Of a stretch of 64,000 nucleotides of DNA, positions 46,262 to 54,681 are shown in pieces. Numbering within the stretch: position 1 is the stretch's first letter; every line of letters begins with the position of its first letter. The DNA comes from a bacterium BMS3Bbin14 (lineage in GTDB: Bacteria > Desulfobacterota > Desulfobulbia > Desulfobulbales > Desulfobulbaceae). Under the pieces are notes generated by a model. That model searched no databases. It was given only the letters and a program-made list of their open reading frames with translations, and was not told the DNA's origin. The stretch is from NCBI GenBank assembly GCA_002897615.1, contig BDTX01000009.1, forward strand, positions 102,364 through 166,363. Reading direction: 5' to 3'. Both the position numbers and the translations under genes were made by a program.

Positions 46262-47071
46262 TCAAGAAGGCTTCTTTCCTCTACATGAAATGAGCGGTGT
46301 ATAGGTAAACCTTCTTTTATCAGAAAAAAAAGATTGGGCCTCCTTATAGAACTCCTCATATCCACCTTCGTACTCATCATATTGAAAACTGATCTTCTGG
46401 GGGGCAACCTCGATCTTCTTCATCATATTGAAGGAGTCCAGATCATCAATCTGACCGAAAATGACTTTATGGATTGACACCTCAACATCTATGTCTTCAT
46501 AGCCAAGGTCATAAAGGAAAGAATACAATTTTTTCCCCGCGTACGGATCGAAATCAATCTTCCCCTGCAGTTCACTTATTATTTTTCGAAACGTCCTGTC
46601 AAGCCGATCCGAGGTTCCATAATAATTCAAGGGGTTATGGTCTAAATCCATAAGACATAATATTCCGCCAGGCTCCAGGCATTCGCTTATATTTTTTACT
46701 ATTTCGAAACTTTTTGACAAATAATATTCGAGGACAAAACGGACCCAGATAAAATCAAAACCGCCCAAATCATGCAGAGGTTTCGTGATATCCCTTTGCA
46801 CAAATTCAATTCCTTCCCGTCCGTAATGGCTGGCGGCATAATCGAGTCGTTGCGGTGATCCGTCCACGCCAACCACCGAGCCCAAGGGCTGTACGAGATG
46901 AGAGAGTATAGATGTTATTCTACCCGGACCGCATCCCATGTCGGCAACCCGCATTCCGGGTTGTATCCCCGCCCATAATGCCTGCTTTTCTATCAGAGCA
47001 CTATTAATTTTAATATCTAATCGATGGGACTCCTCATTGCTCTCCATCAAATACTGACTCTCTTGCATCAT
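46262..47071 (-). CDS. class I SAM-dependent methyltransferase
   Basis: A 269-residue enzyme of the UbiE/Methyltransf_11 type. SAM-binding motif I is MRVADMGCGPGRITSIL, the acidic ribose-binding position is VVGVDGSPQRLDYA, and motif III-like FDFIWVRFVLEYYLSK and GGILCLMDLDHNPLNYYG follow. The C-terminal 100 residues are not recognised. The neighbours (a porin and a thioredoxin) do not indicate the substrate; a small molecule or lipid is likely. The ATG at 47071 is doubled (MMQES), and either could be used. It appears to be a single-gene unit. Confidence 0.8.
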   Translation of the reverse strand: MMQESQYLMESNEESHRLDIKINSALIEKQALWAGIQPGMRVADMGCGPGRITSILSHLVQPLGSVVGVDGSPQRLDYAASHYGREGIEFVQRDITKPLHDLGGFDFIWVRFVLEYYLSKSFEIVKNISECLEPGGILCLMDLDHNPLNYYGTSDRLDRTFRKIISELQGKIDFDPYAGKKLYSFLYDLGYEDIDVEVSIHKVIFGQIDDLDSFNMMKKIEVAPQKISFQYDEYEGGYEEFYKEAQSFFSDKRRFTYTPLISCRGKKPS

Positions 47072-47267
47072 TTAAATATCCAAAAAAATTATTTTGTTTT
47101 CACAAAAAAAAAGCCAATATTATACCTTAAACCAATTAATCAGAAAAACCGTCGACTTGCAAGGTATTCAGTTCCAGACTATCTCCGATAGCAAAACGGT
47201 CCTATTCGAAAAACACTCGCGGTGTCCCCTTACCATGGCTGGCTGATTGCTTATCCTTCACTTTTTG

Positions 47268-47711
47268 TCATGACAAAAGAACATTCAGCCTCTGTTCAAT
47301 CTCCGGCTGCGGGACGGCTCCGACAACCTGGTCCACGAGCTTGTTGTTTTTGAAAAAAAGCAGGGTGGGTACACCGCGGATCTGAAACCTGGCGGCAGTC
47401 ATTTGGTGACGACTGGTGTCCAGCTTGGCAATAACAGCCCGGCCGGCATAGGCACGGGCCAGGTTCTCGATAACCGGGGCCATCATACGACAAGGACCAC
47501 AGGTCGGAGAATAAAAGTCAACCAGAACCGGCAGGGATGAATGCCCCACAACCTGGTCAAATTTCCGGTCATCAAGTTCCACGACAGTGGCGGTAGAGCC
47601 GGACCGGAGCACCTGACCGCAACGGCCGCATTTGGGAACCCGATCTTGTTTATCGGCGGGTATCCGATTCTTCACGCCGCAGGACGGACAGGTGACGATG
47701 ATGTCGTTCAT
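47268..47711 (-). CDS. trxC: zinc-ribbon thioredoxin, TrxC type
   Basis: A 147-residue thiol-disulfide reductase. Residues 1-35 hold a zinc ribbon (CPSCGVKN, CGRCGQVL), as in thioredoxin 2. The thioredoxin fold follows, with active site SPTCGPCRMM. The usual tryptophan before the first cysteine is replaced by threonine, a change expected to shift redox potential and often seen in anaerobes. The cis-proline is in RGVPTLLFF. The ATG at 47711 has GAGGAG upstream. Single gene, divergent from the PHP-domain gene. Confidence 0.92.
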   Translation of the reverse strand: MNDIIVTCPSCGVKNRIPADKQDRVPKCGRCGQVLRSGSTATVVELDDRKFDQVVGHSSLPVLVDFYSPTCGPCRMMAPVIENLARAYAGRAVIAKLDTSRHQMTAARFQIRGVPTLLFFKNNKLVDQVVGAVPQPEIEQRLNVLLS

Positions 47712-47762
47712 AATTGTTCTCCTCGGTTGCAAACAGCTGAATAATTGAGATGGTCGGCACTC

Positions 47763-47862
47763 TGTAACTATCCGGCATCCTTATTGCCACCTGAATCATT
47801 ACAAAAATAGTAACCATTCAGGAAGAAATCGACAACTTTGATTTTCCACCGAACAGTTACAA
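47763..47862. repeat. GTAAC-ended palindromic motifs upstream of trxC
   Basis: Two units: GTAACTATCC...CTGAATCATTAC (47763-47802) and GTAACCATTC...GAACAGTTAC (47809-47862). They share the GTAAC-YR-TTC ends of the larger elements at 1661, 11443 and 56334 but have different insides. Confidence 0.5.
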
Positions 47863-47966
47863 AAAAAATTGTCACTTGACCGGACACTGTTCCGGCAAAT
47901 ATTTGCTGATTGCACATTTTAGCGATCATGGTTAAATTTATCTGGAAATTTCGACCGGGCTTATTT

Positions 47967-48833
47967 ATGTGCGTTGACCTCCATATCCACTCTATCTATT
48001 CCGATGGCACCTCCACTCCCGAGGAATTGATTAACGAGGCGCACAGATTAAAACTCCGCGCCGTCTCGGTAACCGATCATGACACTGTTGCCGGAACAAG
48101 GGAGGCTCTGCATTACGGCGGCAAAACAGGAATGACGGTTCTTTCCGGCCTGGAGGTCAGCGCCATGCACCGGGACATTTCCCTTCATCTTCTCGGCTAC
48201 GGGGTCGACCCCGAACATGCGGAACTCGGCAAGTGGCTTTTGCGGCTCCAACAGGGACGCAATACGCGGAACCTCAATATATTCGAAAAACTCCGGAAAC
48301 TTGGCCTCGATGTCGAGATAGATGAACTGCGCCGGTTTTCCAGTTGCGGCCAGACCGGCAGGCCCCATATTGCCCGCCTGCTGATGCAAAAAGGCGTGGC
48401 CAAAGACATGAACCAGGCCTTTCGCCTCTACCTGCGCCGCGGCGCTCCGGCCTGGGCCAAACGTTTCACTTACAGCGCCGCCGAGACAATCGCCGCAATT
48501 CACCGGGCCGGCGGCCTGGCCGTGCTTGCCCATCCGGGACAAATCGACCCCGGCATGAAAGTGCAACCGCGGCTCGTCGACGAACTGGCGGAATACGGAC
48601 TGGACGGGCTTGAGGTTTATTACCCGTCTCATCCCCGCTCAATGCAAAAGCAGTTGCTTGAACTGGCCCGAAAACACCGATTGATCGTCACCGGCGGCAG
48701 TGATTTCCATGGAGCCAACCGCGCAGCCAACGCCCTGGCCGGCGGGAAAAACGGTTTCTGCCCGCCGGACGACATTATTTTGAACATAAACGAAAGAATA
48801 GCTGAAAAACGCCATGCTAAACCACGACCTTGA
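47967..48833 (+). CDS. PHP-domain phosphoesterase (nucleoside 3',5'-bisphosphatase / RNase AM type)
   Basis: A 288-residue metal-dependent phosphoesterase. The PHP motifs are VDLHIHSIYSDGTSTPEEL, SVTDHDTVAG, SGLEVSA, a central RPHIARLLMQKGVA, AVLAHPGQ, and VTGGSDFHG. Relatives hydrolyse 3',5'-bisphosphonucleotides or trim short RNAs and 5S rRNA (the YciV/TrpH group). The ATG at 47967 starts right before the first motif; an in-frame ATG at 47928 would add 13 residues. It is followed 27 bp later by a sigma-54 regulator gene on the same strand. Confidence 0.83.
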   Translation: MCVDLHIHSIYSDGTSTPEELINEAHRLKLRAVSVTDHDTVAGTREALHYGGKTGMTVLSGLEVSAMHRDISLHLLGYGVDPEHAELGKWLLRLQQGRNTRNLNIFEKLRKLGLDVEIDELRRFSSCGQTGRPHIARLLMQKGVAKDMNQAFRLYLRRGAPAWAKRFTYSAAETIAAIHRAGGLAVLAHPGQIDPGMKVQPRLVDELAEYGLDGLEVYYPSHPRSMQKQLLELARKHRLIVTGGSDFHGANRAANALAGGKNGFCPPDDIILNINERIAEKRHAKPRP

Positions 48834-48860
48834 CCAAGAACCTTTACATACGGAAATTCG

Positions 48861-50252
48861 ATGCACACAGTCTTAGTCGTCGACGACGAACCCAATTATC
48901 TGATTGTTCTTTCGGAGCTTCTGCGTGACGCCGGATTCGAAGTTTTTACCGCTCAAAACGGCAAAGAGGCCTTGCCCATCGTGCGGGGAGCCGACCTTGA
49001 TGTCTTGATTTCCGACATCAAGATGCCGGGTATGGACGGCATTGAGTTGCTCGAAAATGTCAAAAATTTAAACCGCGAACTGCCCGTAATTCTGATCACG
49101 GCTTATGCCGAGGTGAAAAAAGCGGTCGACGCCATGCGGCTGGGTGCCTTCAATTACCTGGCCAAACCTTTTCCCAACGAGGCCCTGCTGGCCAGTGTCG
49201 ATAAGGCCATTGAACACTACGGTCTGGTCCGGGAAATCAAACGGCTGCGGTCTGAAGCCATGCCCCGATCGGGCTTCAGTGGCATGATCGGCAAAAGCGA
49301 ACATATGCGCGCCATGTATCAGCTCGTCGCCAAGGTCGCCCCGGTGCCGTCGTCGGTCTTAATTACCGGTGAATCCGGCACCGGCAAGGAACTGGTTGCC
49401 CGGGCCATTCATAATCTCAGCCCTCGCAAAAATGCACCCTTTATCTCTATCAACTGTGCCGCCCTGGCCAGCAATCTGTTGGAAAGCGAACTCTTTGGCC
49501 ATGAAAAAGGTGCCTTTACCGATGCCATTGCCATGCGCAAGGGCCGCTTTGAACTGGCGGACTCGGGAACCCTGTTTCTTGACGAAATAGGAGAAATGCC
49601 GCCATCCCTGCAGGCCAAGCTGTTAAGGGTCTTGCAGGAACGTAGCTTTGAACGGGTCGGCGGCGACCATACCCTCAAGGTTGATGTCCGCATCCTGGCC
49701 GCGACCAACAAGGATTTGAAGGATGAAGTGGATAAGGGAAATTTCCGTGACGATCTTTATTACCGCCTCAACGTGATTCACATTCACCTGCCGCCGCTCA
49801 GAGAGCGGGTCGAGGATATCCCATTACTGGTTGTCAACTTTCTCGAAAAAAACAAAAAAAAGCTGGGCAAAGAGAACCTGGATATCTCGCCCGAGGCCTT
49901 ACGGCTCCTCATGACCCTCCCCTGGGAGGGCAATGTCCGCGAGTTGGAGAATACGATTGAGCGGGCCACCATCCTCTGTAACAACGACCGTATCGAAGCG
50001 GAAGACGTACAGCCTGACTTCACGGAATCGAGTGGAAACCTGGAATGGAGCGTCGGCCTTGACCTTAAACAGTTTGTTCCCGATGGGCTCAGTTTATCCG
50101 AGGTCTTAAACGGCATAGAGGAGAAACTGGTCCGCCAGGCGCTGGAGAACTCGGCCAACGTTCAGGCAAGGGCCGCGGAAAAACTGGGCATCACCAAAAG
50201 TCTGCTCCAGTACAAGATGAAAAAATACAAGTTGCAACGGAAGAAAAAATAA
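48861..50252 (+). CDS. sigma-54-dependent response regulator with GAFTDA loop
   Basis: A 463-residue NtrC-family activator. The receiver has its Asp at about 52 (DVLISDIKMPGMDG) and YLAKPF. The AAA+ domain has Walker A GESGTGKE, Walker B SGTLFLDEIGEM, and the sigma-54 contact loop reads KGAFTDA instead of GAFTGA. A Fis-type helix-turn-helix ends the protein (NVQARAAEKLGITKSLLQYK). No partner kinase is adjacent, so it is an orphan within this window; the upstream neighbour is a PHP phosphoesterase. The stop is 10 bp from the convergent nadK stop. Confidence 0.87.
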   Translation: MHTVLVVDDEPNYLIVLSELLRDAGFEVFTAQNGKEALPIVRGADLDVLISDIKMPGMDGIELLENVKNLNRELPVILITAYAEVKKAVDAMRLGAFNYLAKPFPNEALLASVDKAIEHYGLVREIKRLRSEAMPRSGFSGMIGKSEHMRAMYQLVAKVAPVPSSVLITGESGTGKELVARAIHNLSPRKNAPFISINCAALASNLLESELFGHEKGAFTDAIAMRKGRFELADSGTLFLDEIGEMPPSLQAKLLRVLQERSFERVGGDHTLKVDVRILAATNKDLKDEVDKGNFRDDLYYRLNVIHIHLPPLRERVEDIPLLVVNFLEKNKKKLGKENLDISPEALRLLMTLPWEGNVRELENTIERATILCNNDRIEAEDVQPDFTESSGNLEWSVGLDLKQFVPDGLSLSEVLNGIEEKLVRQALENSANVQARAAEKLGITKSLLQYKMKKYKLQRKKK

Positions 50253-50262
50253 CAAGACGACT

Positions 50263-51135
50263 TCACGGCTCTTGTCCAGCATGAGCAGCCAGTTCCGGCA
50301 GCGGATACCCCGCCGGATCACGACCGCCCCAGTTCAGCTTGTTGCGCAAAATGGAAAAATAACCCTTATGGGGCGAACTGATCAGCTGCAGCGGTTTGGC
50401 TGCCGCCTCAACAACCAGGTAGTCGTTCTCCCGCATATCTCCGGAAAACCGCCCGTCGACCATCACCTTGACATCACCGGCCGGAGCGGCAAGCCGGGTC
50501 GAGATCCTCGTTTGCGGTGAAAGCAGAAGCGGCCGGCTCTCCAGCATAAACGGACAGATCGGCGTCACCAGCAGGACATCCAGTTCCGGATGAACAATGG
50601 GGCCGCCGGCAGACAGGTTATAGGCCGTGGAGCCGGTGGGGGTGGAAATAATCAGGCCATCCGCCTTATAAGTCGTAATATACTCCTCGTCCGCCCAGGA
50701 ACAGAGGCTAATGACCTTTTCCGCATTGCCCTTGACGATCGCCACCTCGTTCAGGGCAAAGACGGGCGGAGCGTCCCGAGGCGGAGCAGCGGCAACAAGC
50801 CGGACATTGAGCATCATCCGCCGCTCGATATTGACCCGGCTCGCCATGATAGCCCGCAGGACATGGTACATCTCATCAGCTGCCACTTCGGTCAGAAACC
50901 CGAGATAACCCATGTTGATGCCCACCACCGGCAGATCATACCGGCTTGCCTGATCAGCCACATGCAGCAGAGTCCCGTCCCCGCCCAGGATAACCAGCAT
51001 ATCCATCTCCGGATTGACCTGGTCCAGTTCGGCCCGGACCCCCTGCCGGGCGAACCAGGCGGCCAGCTCACTGCCCTGCTGCTGTACCTTCGGGGTATTG
51101 CGCTTGGTTATAATACCGACAAACCGAATGTTCAT
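50263..51135 (-). CDS. nadK: NAD kinase
   Basis: Phosphorylates NAD to NADP with ATP or polyphosphate. It has 290 residues. The signature is LVILGGDGTLLHVADQAS, followed by VVGINMGYLGFLTEV, the central ALNEVAIVKGN, and the glycine-rich TPTGSTAYNLSAGGPIVHPE. Start ATG at 51135 overlaps the proC stop by 4 bp (ATGA), so the two are translationally coupled. Confidence 0.96.
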   Translation of the reverse strand: MNIRFVGIITKRNTPKVQQQGSELAAWFARQGVRAELDQVNPEMDMLVILGGDGTLLHVADQASRYDLPVVGINMGYLGFLTEVAADEMYHVLRAIMASRVNIERRMMLNVRLVAAAPPRDAPPVFALNEVAIVKGNAEKVISLCSWADEEYITTYKADGLIISTPTGSTAYNLSAGGPIVHPELDVLLVTPICPFMLESRPLLLSPQTRISTRLAAPAGDVKVMVDGRFSGDMRENDYLVVEAAAKPLQLISSPHKGYFSILRNKLNWGGRDPAGYPLPELAAHAGQEP

Positions 51136-51944
51136 TGTCCCATATTCCTGGAACGTTCAGTTGCCGCTTTGACGGCGGTCATCACCGCCCCCCGGAATCC
51201 TGAATTTTCAAGAACCTCCAGACCGGTTATCGTAGTGCCGCCCGGCGAGGTGACCCTGCCCTTGAGAACGGCAGCCGGCTCACCGGTTTCCATGGCCAGT
51301 TTGGCTGATCCGTACACCGTATGCAGGACCAGCTGCTCGGCCACCGGCCGCGGCAATCCGGCCAGGACCCCGCCGTCAACCATGGCCTCGATAAAGGCAA
51401 AGACATAGCCCGGACCGCTGCCGCTGAGGCCCGTCACCGCATCGAGAAGATTTTCACTCAGCTCGACACAGATCCCGACCGCGGAGAAGATCCGCTTGGC
51501 CGTCTCCAGGTCCTCCGGGCCCGCCTTGGTATTGGGACTGAGCGCCGAGGCACCGGCCAGAACAAGAGCGGGGGTATTGGGCATCACGCGAATAATCCGG
51601 ACCTCCTCGCCCAGCTCTTCCTCAAGCCTTTTGATCGTAATGCCGGCGGCAATGGAAATCACCAGGTGCTGCCTGGTAATGCCGGGACGGTAGAGACTCA
51701 GCACACTCCCTATAATCTGTGGCTTGACGGCCACGATAATGATCGAACAGGCTCCGGCCAGCTCAAGGGCGTCAGCGGTAACCGCCACAGAGTACGTTGC
51801 CCGCAGATAATCCTGCCGGGCGGGATCCGGCTCGGCAACCATAATCTTTGCCGGCGGGAAAAGCCGGGCTTCAAGCATGCCCCGAACAAGCGCCTCCCCC
51901 ATCTGTCCGCCGCCGACAAGACCAACCGTATCAATATGTTCCAT
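51132..51944 (-). CDS. proC: pyrroline-5-carboxylate reductase
   Basis: The last step of proline synthesis, reducing pyrroline-5-carboxylate with NADPH. It has 270 residues. The N-terminal Rossmann motif is VGLVGGGQMGEALVRGML, and the C-terminal helical signature is VTGLSGSGPGYVFAFIEAM, with GRVTSPGGTT. The ATG at 51944 is preferred to the in-frame GTG two codons upstream. Coupling to nadK makes sense because nadK supplies the NADP cofactor. Confidence 0.95.
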   Translation of the reverse strand: MEHIDTVGLVGGGQMGEALVRGMLEARLFPPAKIMVAEPDPARQDYLRATYSVAVTADALELAGACSIIIVAVKPQIIGSVLSLYRPGITRQHLVISIAAGITIKRLEEELGEEVRIIRVMPNTPALVLAGASALSPNTKAGPEDLETAKRIFSAVGICVELSENLLDAVTGLSGSGPGYVFAFIEAMVDGGVLAGLPRPVAEQLVLHTVYGSAKLAMETGEPAAVLKGRVTSPGGTTITGLEVLENSGFRGAVMTAVKAATERSRNMGQ

Positions 51945-51998
51945 ATGCACACCATAGAATAAAGCATGAGGTTAAAGATATATCTTTCTATTCCGAAT

Positions 51999-52048
51999 AG
52001 TTACAGGCAGAGGTCATGGCAGCTCTTCGCCGGTACCCGGATTGTTAC
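51999..52048. repeat. 50-bp AGTTAC repeat around lpxC, copy 1
   Basis: AGTTACAGGCAGAGGTCATG through to GGATTGTTAC. The same unit recurs at 52115-52153 (partial) and 53199-53250; the core is GAGGTTATGGCAGTTTTTCG. Confidence 0.7.
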
Positions 52049-52082
52049 CGGCTACTGTAACAAGCCGAACGAAAAAAAGGCA

Positions 52083-52115
52083 AAAAAAATCCCCCTGGCC
52101 GGCAAGCCAGGGGGA
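52083..52115 (-). terminator. intrinsic terminator of lpxC
   Basis: On the minus strand an 8-bp perfect stem (CCCCCTGG/CCAGGGGG) is followed by TTTTTTTT. It lies 50 bp downstream of the lpxC stop. Confidence 0.85.
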
Positions 52116-52153
52116 GAGGTTATGGCGTTTTTCGCTGGTACCTGAATCGTTAC
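52115..52153. repeat. 50-bp AGTTAC repeat around lpxC, copy 2 (partial)
   Basis: GAGAGGTTATGGCGTTTTTC and on to CCTGAATCGTTAC. It lies between the lpxC stop and its terminator. Confidence 0.65.
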
Positions 52154-52165
52154 AATGAATCCGGC

Positions 52166-53164
52166 TCAGGCCGCACAGCTTGACTGAACCGTAACCGGCG
52201 CGTCCAGGGGCGGGACGAGCAACGGCTTAAGCATACCGCCGGCGGAGCGGGTACCATCCACGACCTGGCGCAAAACGGAATCACCATTTTTCCTGAACTT
52301 TACATATTCCCAGCAGTCGGGATTGTCGGCAATGGCCTGCATCAGACCAAGATGCAGACTGTGCCCGGAACGGTCAGCGATCACGTGGCCGAGAACCGGG
52401 CCGCCAAGCAACACCAGGTCGCCGATCAGATCAAGCACCTTATGGCGGATAAATTCGTCCTCAAAGCGCAAGCCGTTTTCATTGAGAATCGAACGCCGGT
52501 CCCAGTGAATGGCAATGACACTGTCCATGGTGCCGCCGAGCGCCAGGCCGTTGGCCCAGAGATTTTCCACCTGCTCGACAAAACCGAAAGTCCTGGCGTT
52601 GGCAATCTCCTTGCGAAAGCGATCCCCCGTCACCTCGATACTGTAGACCTGTTCGTTGATCAGATCGTCATCGAACACAATGCGGCCGGTCACCTTAAAT
52701 CCGTCATACGGGTCAATGCGGATGAATTTTTCACCATCCGAGAAGGAGACAGATTTGGTGATACGCAATACCTTGCGCAGGGCTCGTTGCTTCTGGCGGC
52801 CGCCCTGGGCCAGAAGGCGGAGAAAAGGTCCGGCGCTGCCGTCCATGATCGGGACTTCGTAGGAGTCAAGCTCTATCTCGGCATTATCAATGCCGTAGCC
52901 GCGCAAAGCGGCAAGCAGATGCTCGATTGTGGAAATACGATTCGCGCCGTTGCCGATTGTCGTGGCCAACCGGGTATCGACAACCTGCTCCAGGAGGGCG
53001 GGCACCATCTGCTCAGAATCGAGATCCAGCCGGAAAAAACGAATACCGCTGTTGGCCGGGGCCGGCTTGATGGTCATGTTAACAGTCCGGCCCGCATGCA
53101 GGCCGACCCCGCAACAACTCACGGGGCGCTTCAAAGTATATTGATGTGGTTCGATGGAAGCCAT
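52166..53164 (-). CDS. lpxC: UDP-3-O-acyl-N-acetylglucosamine deacetylase
   Basis: The zinc-dependent committed step of lipid A synthesis. It has 332 residues. Marks are the start QYTLKRPVSCCGVGLHAGRT, the substrate motif STIEHLLAALRGYGIDNAEI with the first zinc histidine, VPIMDGSAGPF, and HKVLDLIGDLVLLGGPVLGH with the further zinc ligands and the catalytic His region SGHSLHLGLMQA. The C-terminal 30 residues (GTRSAGGMLKPLLV and on) are an unusual extension. It is flanked on both sides by copies of a 50-bp repeat and ends in a strong terminator, so it is its own unit. Confidence 0.95.
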   Translation of the reverse strand: MASIEPHQYTLKRPVSCCGVGLHAGRTVNMTIKPAPANSGIRFFRLDLDSEQMVPALLEQVVDTRLATTIGNGANRISTIEHLLAALRGYGIDNAEIELDSYEVPIMDGSAGPFLRLLAQGGRQKQRALRKVLRITKSVSFSDGEKFIRIDPYDGFKVTGRIVFDDDLINEQVYSIEVTGDRFRKEIANARTFGFVEQVENLWANGLALGGTMDSVIAIHWDRRSILNENGLRFEDEFIRHKVLDLIGDLVLLGGPVLGHVIADRSGHSLHLGLMQAIADNPDCWEYVKFRKNGDSVLRQVVDGTRSAGGMLKPLLVPPLDAPVTVQSSCAA

Positions 53165-53198
53165 TATATTTAGTTATCCTGTATAATCCATATAAATA

Positions 53199-53250
53199 GT
53201 TACAGACCGAGGTTATGGCAGTTTTTCGCTTGTTCCTGCTGAATAGTTAC
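53199..53250. repeat. 50-bp AGTTAC repeat around lpxC, copy 3
   Basis: AGTTACAGACCGAGGTTATG through to GCTGAATAGTTAC, 35 bp upstream of the lpxC start. The remaining 216 bp up to lpxK contain an ATATCCACA word resembling a DnaA box but no gene. Confidence 0.7.
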
Positions 53251-53466
53251 AATAATCGTTTGCCTCTTTATGCAAAAAGCAAACCAGAAACAAGTAAATT
53301 TGCAAACCCGGCCCATATCCACAGAAATAGCTTAAAAACAACAAGTTATAACAAACCGGACCTGGGGCGACAAAACCACTGTCGGCCTCGACATGTTGCA
53401 AAAAAGACACACTTCTTATTATACGTTCCGTAATGTTGTATTTTTAACACAATCTTAACCCCCGGC

Positions 53467-54540
53467 TCACACGCAATGCCGGCTGGACATGGCTGCCAGT
53501 CCGTCCAGGACAAACCGGTCAAAATCCCGATCCGGCACGACCTTCATGCGGACGGCATAAAGAGGCAGAGAAACGGCATGCCGCCGCAATTTGACCAGGT
53601 CCTTTTCCGTAGTGATCAGTGCCCCGGCCCCGCACTGTTCGGCCTGGCGCACCAGGTCCTTGATCCCGGCCCCGCGATAACGAAAATGATCGGGCAGACT
53701 GCAAAAACCGGCCGTCTTGATCCCCAGCGCCGCCAGGGTCTGCTGAAAACTTTCCGGCCGGGCGATGCCGCTGAACCCGAAACAGGGCTCCTCCCCGGGC
53801 AGCAGGCCGGCCGCCGCCTGCACCTGGCCGTCAGCCATGAGCTGCACCAGACAGTCGACCTGGTATTGAGCGAAAAAAACAGGCCGGCCCGGAAATCGAT
53901 GCCGCAGCAGCCCGGCAAAGCGTTGGGCCCGGTCCCGGTTCGCCTCGCAGGTACCGGTCAGCACAAAGCCATGGCATCTCCTTAATGCCCTGGTCGGTTC
54001 GCGGAGATCCCCGCCCGGGAAGACCCGGCTGTTACCGGCAAGAGTATCGGCATTAAACAGAACCAGGTCAAGATCCCGCCCGAGGGCCAGGTGCTGAAAA
54101 CCATCGTCAAGGATCAAGACGTCCGCGCCAAGCTCAACGGCCCGCGCCGCCGGGAATTTTCTGCTCACCCCGGTCAGCACCAATACTCCCGGCAGGGTTT
54201 CGGCCAGCAGCCGCGGCTCATCGCCGATAAACCCGGCATCGAGAAGCGGTTCCTCTCCCGCCGACACCACATTGACCTTTTCCCTGGTCGAGCCGCCATA
54301 GCCCCTGCTGATAATTGCCGGCTTTCGCCCCTGCGCCTGCAGAATCCTGGCAATATACTGCACCATGGGCGTCTTGCCGGTCCCGCCGAGAGTCAGGTTG
54401 CCGACACTGATTACCGGCACGCCAAGGCGGGTCACCGAAAACAGGCGGTGACTGTACATGGTTTCCCGCAGCAGCATGAGCAGGCTGTACAATGGCGAGA
54501 AGAACCTGCCGACAGCAAACATAATATTTCGCTTTTTCAT
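53467..54540 (-). CDS. lpxK: tetraacyldisaccharide 4'-kinase
   Basis: Phosphorylates the 4' position of the lipid A disaccharide to make lipid IVA at the inner membrane. It has 357 residues. The N-terminal hydrophobic helix is FFSPLYSLLMLL, the P-loop is SVGNLTLGGTGKTPMVQYIA, followed by AIISRGYGGSTREK, FIGDEPRLLAETLPG, and VLILDDGFQHLALGRDLD. Start ATG at 54540. It is near lpxC but separate, and the sodium symporter gene lies 141 bp upstream. Confidence 0.95.
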   Translation of the reverse strand: MKKRNIMFAVGRFFSPLYSLLMLLRETMYSHRLFSVTRLGVPVISVGNLTLGGTGKTPMVQYIARILQAQGRKPAIISRGYGGSTREKVNVVSAGEEPLLDAGFIGDEPRLLAETLPGVLVLTGVSRKFPAARAVELGADVLILDDGFQHLALGRDLDLVLFNADTLAGNSRVFPGGDLREPTRALRRCHGFVLTGTCEANRDRAQRFAGLLRHRFPGRPVFFAQYQVDCLVQLMADGQVQAAAGLLPGEEPCFGFSGIARPESFQQTLAALGIKTAGFCSLPDHFRYRGAGIKDLVRQAEQCGAGALITTEKDLVKLRRHAVSLPLYAVRMKVVPDRDFDRFVLDGLAAMSSRHCV

Positions 54541-54619
54541 GCTGCCGACCCGACACCATACAACTCAAAAATAAATGGGACCATTTCCTCTCGTGGCTCC
54601 GAAAAAATTCGGCCACCCA

Positions 54620-54662
54620 CCTGAATCCGTGAGCGTCCGGGAACGGTGCAGATGCAAGGCGG
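54620..54662 (-). repeat. right-end fragment of the CCTGAATCCGTGA element
   Basis: CCTGAATCCGTGAGCGTCCG followed by GGAACGGTGCAGATGCAAGG is the reversed last 42 bp of the element. The rest is missing. It lies between lpxK and the symporter. Confidence 0.8.
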
Positions 54663-54681
54663 GAAACCGGGATTGCAGTCC

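Noticed and set aside
53310-53360. An ATATCCACA word near an A/T-rich stretch as a replication origin
   Set aside because: Only one weak DnaA-like box is seen and no dnaA, dnaN or gidA gene is nearby.
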